From Akkermansiaceae bacterium UBA6138 (GTDB taxonomy: Bacteria > Verrucomicrobiota > Verrucomicrobiia > Verrucomicrobiales > DEV007), in NCBI GenBank assembly GCA_002422425.1, contig DIVG01000033.1:1-8003 (forward strand): a DNA stretch of 8,003 bases, read 5' to 3'. Below, piece by piece: positions 5,848 to 8,003 of this stretch (positions are counted from its first letter, which is position 1; each line of letters opens with the position of its first letter). The translations under genes were made by a program, and so were the position numbers. Under the pieces are notes generated by a model. That model did no database searches, was not told the DNA's origin, and saw nothing but the letters and a program-made list of their open reading frames with translations.

Positions 5848-6636
5848 ATGCCGATCATCCCGTCCATCACCACGAGACGCCTCTCACAAAAGGAGTTTGG
5901 GGCACTTGCCTACGAGGTGATGGACCACGTTTTTGCGATTCATGGAGATTTCGGGCGCTTCTTTGATGAGAAGATCTACAAGAAGGAATTGGCAGCGCGC
6001 ATGAATGGCGTTCACCTCGAGGTGTTTGTGGACGTCGTCCATGGCAGCTTCACCAAGCGCTACTTTGCCGATGTCATCGTTGGCGACGGTGGACTGTTTG
6101 AGTTCAAGGCGGCCGACGCCATTCACCCCAGGCATCGTGGACAGATCATCCACTACCTGTTGCTCTTTGATCTCTCCCGTGGAAAAATCATCAACGTGCG
6201 CACGGAGGAGGTGAAACATGAGTTCGTGAACTGCAATAGTCGCTTGGCAAATCTGCGGCGTCCCTTCATCATGGAGGACGAGTGGAACCGAAACACCCCG
6301 GGAGCCGAATCCTTCCGCGACACGCTCACGGCGCTGGTTGAGGACTGGGGTGCCGGACTCGATCTCGCTCTGTATGAGGAGGCCCTGCAACACTTCTTCA
6401 ACAAGTCGCAGCCACTCGAGCCTACCGTCCCCGTTTTCGGAAACAGCGGGCACCTTGCCGATCAGCGCATGAGACTCGTCACCCCGGAGTCCGCCTTCAA
6501 GCTCACCACCTTTTCAGAGCCACCGGACAGCTTCATCAGCAACACCCGTAAACTCCTCCGGCACACCCCACTCAAAATCATTCACTGGGCCAATCTCACC
6601 CACGATCACATCACCCTGACCACCATCCATCCCTGA
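5848..6636 (+). CDS. GxxExxY-family protein with PD-(D/E)XK nuclease-like core, long form
   Basis: 262-residue protein of the GxxExxY (PDDEXK_3) family; biochemical function is not established for the family. The N-terminal core (about 12-125) shows the family layout: a helix LSQKEFGALAYEVMDHVF, then the naming motif degenerated to Phe-x-x-Glu-x-x-Tyr (F38, E41, Y44; Phe replaces the usual Gly). It continues with Asp75 (YFADVIV) and Glu85-Phe-Lys87 (FEFKA), which complete a PD-(D/E)XK active site, and a helix with Gln99 (RGQIIHYL). Residues about 130-262 form an extension absent from the short 120-130-residue family members, with EDW, ALYEEAL and an end rich in His/Trp/Asn (IIHWANLTHDH). The start at 5848 has no Shine-Dalgarno site. 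Inverted repeat copies flank the gene and its GC is lower than its neighbours, suggesting later insertion. A role in the cassette's spread is possible but unproven. Confidence 0.82.
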   Translation: MPIIPSITTRRLSQKEFGALAYEVMDHVFAIHGDFGRFFDEKIYKKELAARMNGVHLEVFVDVVHGSFTKRYFADVIVGDGGLFEFKAADAIHPRHRGQIIHYLLLFDLSRGKIINVRTEEVKHEFVNCNSRLANLRRPFIMEDEWNRNTPGAESFRDTLTALVEDWGAGLDLALYEEALQHFFNKSQPLEPTVPVFGNSGHLADQRMRLVTPESAFKLTTFSEPPDSFISNTRKLLRHTPLKIIHWANLTHDHITLTTIHP

Positions 6637-6662
6637 TTTTTTTGTCATCAATCTTTTTGTCG
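6637..6662 (+). repeat. Interspersed repeat, copy 3 (GxxExxY stop to DUF1501 start)
   Basis: Seven T, then GTCATCAATC and TTTTTGTCG. It matches the 19-base core of copies 1 and 2 except for one C-to-T change (GTCAT in place of GTCAC). The same TTTTTGTC half-unit occurs twice, 15 bases apart. It begins directly after the GxxExxY TGA (6634-6636) and ends two bases before the DUF1501 ATG at 6665. It therefore fills the whole 28-base gap and occupies the position of a ribosome binding site. Confidence 0.8.
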
Positions 6663-6664
6663 CC

Positions 6665-8003
6665 ATGAACACTCTCTTCACCCGCCGCCAACTCCTCCAG
6701 CGCACCGCCTGCGGCTTCGGTGCTCTCGCCCTGCAAGACATCGCCAGTGCGGCCGCCAATCCCGTCGCTGCCACCATCCCCGGCATGATCCCCAGGGCCA
6801 AGCGTGTCATCTTCCTCTTCATGGGCGGTGGTCCCTCGCAGTTGGATCTCTTCGATCCGAAGGACTACATCGCCCGCAAGCACGGGCAGAAAATCGACTC
6901 ACCCCTGCGCAAGGAAGTCACCCAGGTCGGCACGGATCAGTTTCTCGCGCTCAAGGCCATGGCTCCGGTGCGTCCGCGTGGACAGAGCGGCATGATGATC
7001 TCCGATCTGATGCCGCACCTTGCCTCCGTCGCCGATGACCTCTGCCTCCTGCGCGGCATGAACGCCGACAACCCTCAGCACGCGGGCGCGACGCTGCAAT
7101 TTCACACCGGCACCTTTGCCGAAGTGCGTCCCTCCATCGGCGCGTGGGTCAGCTACGGCCTCGGCACTGAAAACGCGAACCTGCCCAGTTTCGTCAGCAT
7201 CCAGGGCGGCGGCGTGCGTGAATACGGCTCCGCGTTCCTGGCCGCGATCCATCAGGGCACGAAGCTCACCGTGCCGCTCGACAGCAAAACGCTGCCGGTC
7301 GAGAACCTGCGCAACGTCTCCGAAAACGAGGCCATCCAGCGCCAGCGCATGGACTTCATGGCCCGCATGAACCGCCGCCTCGTCGGCGACCTCGGTGGCG
7401 ATGCCAACATGGAAGGCATGATCCAGAACATGGAACTCGCCGCCCGCATGCAACTCACCACACCCGAGATCGTGGATATCTCGAAGGAGAGCAAAGCAAC
7501 ACTCGATCTCTACGGCGTTGGCGGCAAGGACACGAACACCTTTGGCCGCGCCTGCCTCCTCGCCCGCAAACTCAGCGAGGCCGGAGTGCGCTTTGTGCAG
7601 GTCAGCACCGGCGGCTGGGATCACCACGGAGACATTCGCGGCAACCTGCCCAAGCTCTGCGCCCAGACCGATCAACCCGTCGCCGCGCTGCTCAAGGATC
7701 TCAAATCACGCGGCCTCCTCGAGGACACCCTCGTGCTCTGGAGCGGCGAGTTCGGACGCACCCCCTGGAGCCAGGATCTCAGCGGCAAATCGCCCATCGA
7801 TAAACACGGCCGCGAGCACCAGCCCGAGAGCTTCTGCGCCTGGATGGCCGGTGGCGGCGTCAAACCCGGCCTCACCTACGGCGACACCGACGACATGGGC
7901 TATCGTGCCATCAACGGCAAGATCCACGTCCACGACCTCCACGCCACGATGCTGCATCTCCTCGGCATCGATCACGAAAAACTCACCGCCCGCCACCTCG
8001 GCC
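6665..8003 (+). CDS. Tat-exported DUF1501 protein (3' end outside window)
   Basis: 446 residues are present; the frame is still open at the window end, and relatives of about 470-490 residues suggest only the C-terminal tip is missing. DUF1501 proteins have an alkaline-phosphatase/sulfatase-like fold, and their reaction is unproven. A twin-arginine signal opens the protein: Arg7-Arg8 in TRRQLLQ, a hydrophobic stretch to about residue 24, then Ala-rich sequence. Family landmarks in order: FLFMGGGPSQLDLFDPK (50-66), LLRGMN (128-133), STGGWDHHGD (314-323), LWSGEFGRTPW (358-368), HGREHQ (381-386) and VHDLHATMLHLLGID (422-436). It usually travels with PSCyt/DUF1553 proteins and may be secreted folded, with a metal or cofactor. 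Here the partner at 3220-5784 is separated from it by the GxxExxY gene. There is no Shine-Dalgarno site; the start directly follows repeat copy 3, so translation may depend on read-in from upstream. Confidence 0.92.
   Translation, partial: MNTLFTRRQLLQRTACGFGALALQDIASAAANPVAATIPGMIPRAKRVIFLFMGGGPSQLDLFDPKDYIARKHGQKIDSPLRKEVTQVGTDQFLALKAMAPVRPRGQSGMMISDLMPHLASVADDLCLLRGMNADNPQHAGATLQFHTGTFAEVRPSIGAWVSYGLGTENANLPSFVSIQGGGVREYGSAFLAAIHQGTKLTVPLDSKTLPVENLRNVSENEAIQRQRMDFMARMNRRLVGDLGGDANMEGMIQNMELAARMQLTTPEIVDISKESKATLDLYGVGGKDTNTFGRACLLARKLSEAGVRFVQVSTGGWDHHGDIRGNLPKLCAQTDQPVAALLKDLKSRGLLEDTLVLWSGEFGRTPWSQDLSGKSPIDKHGREHQPESFCAWMAGGGVKPGLTYGDTDDMGYRAINGKIHVHDLHATMLHLLGIDHEKLTARHLG

Larger units (their letters stand above)
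5781..6664 (+). mobile_element. Candidate repeat-bounded GxxExxY cassette
   Basis: Repeat copies 2 (5781-5805) and 3 (6637-6662) face each other and enclose exactly one gene, the GxxExxY protein. Within the 19-base core the two copies differ at one position. The enclosed gene is lower in GC than its surroundings: hand counts give 30/60 for 5941-6000 and 28/60 for 6181-6240, against 41/60 for 4921-4980 (PSCyt) and 38/60 for 7501-7560 (DUF1501). It separates PSCyt/DUF1553 and DUF1501 genes, which are usually adjacent. No transposase is present and I found no target-site duplication, so mobility is inferred from architecture alone. A third repeat copy at 3236-3262 shows that the repeat also exists without this gene. 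Confidence 0.35.

Noticed and set aside
5781..5966. Small proteins beginning MTKRLVT at the repeat copies (also minus strand at 3262, and a variant, ATKRLMT, near 6660)
   Set aside because: The shared peptide simply reflects the repeat DNA read in one frame. The rest of each frame is unrelated and overlaps real genes.
3236..6664. CRISPR-like repeat array
   Set aside because: Copies are in mixed orientation, separated by whole genes, and have no regular spacers.
5770..6675. Target-site duplication flanking the GxxExxY cassette
   Set aside because: The bases outside copies 2 and 3 (TTCGGTT on the left, CATGAAC on the right) do not match; the shared ATGA is part of start/stop signals and too short.

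Overview
The window looks like a piece of a GC-rich PVC-group bacterium, most likely a verrucomicrobiote, with a planctomycete second. The case rests on gene families: a secreted formylglycine-type sulfatase, a PSCyt1/DUF1549/DUF1553 cytochrome-like protein and a Tat-exported DUF1501 protein are a hallmark combination of Verrucomicrobiota and Planctomycetota. There is no rRNA or other marker to settle the phylum. All genes are on the + strand. No tRNA, rRNA, CRISPR array or classical insertion sequence is visible.

Layout: (1) 2-1333, the 3' part of an exported iduronate-2-sulfatase-like sulfatase. (2) 1334-1523, a 190-base spacer. Its right end holds a short palindrome (1490-1504) just before a good -10 hexamer (1509-1514), very close to the next start codon. 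(3) 1524-2513, a CtBP-like NAD-dependent D-2-hydroxyacid dehydrogenase. (4) 2510-3223, a FadR-type GntR regulator. (5) 3220-5784, a large exported PSCyt1/DUF1549/DUF1553 protein. Genes 3, 4 and 5 are joined by two 4-base ATGA stop/start overlaps and so look like one translationally coupled operon. (6) 5848-6636, a GxxExxY-family protein with an intact PD-(D/E)XK nuclease core and a long C-terminal extension. (7) 6665 to the window end, a Tat-exported DUF1501 protein lacking only its last residues.

How they may work together: the regulator sits in the operon it probably controls, and the palindrome upstream of the dehydrogenase fits the GGTnnnACC operators of FadR-subfamily repressors. The dehydrogenase suggests that the regulator's effector is a small organic acid. 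The PSCyt/DUF1501 pair and the sulfatase point to the envelope-associated carbohydrate degradation typical of these phyla, but the substrate cannot be read from the sequence.

The most unusual content is a family of short repeats (core CAATCTTTTTGTC) with three copies, each at a gene boundary. Copy 1 lies inside the signal-peptide codons of the PSCyt gene, copy 2 (inverted) overlaps that gene's stop codon, and copy 3 fills the gap between the GxxExxY stop and the DUF1501 start. Copies 2 and 3 bracket the GxxExxY gene as inverted repeats. That gene has visibly lower GC than its neighbours and separates two genes that are usually adjacent. This looks like a small nuclease-bearing cassette inserted at, or spreading with, an interspersed repeat.
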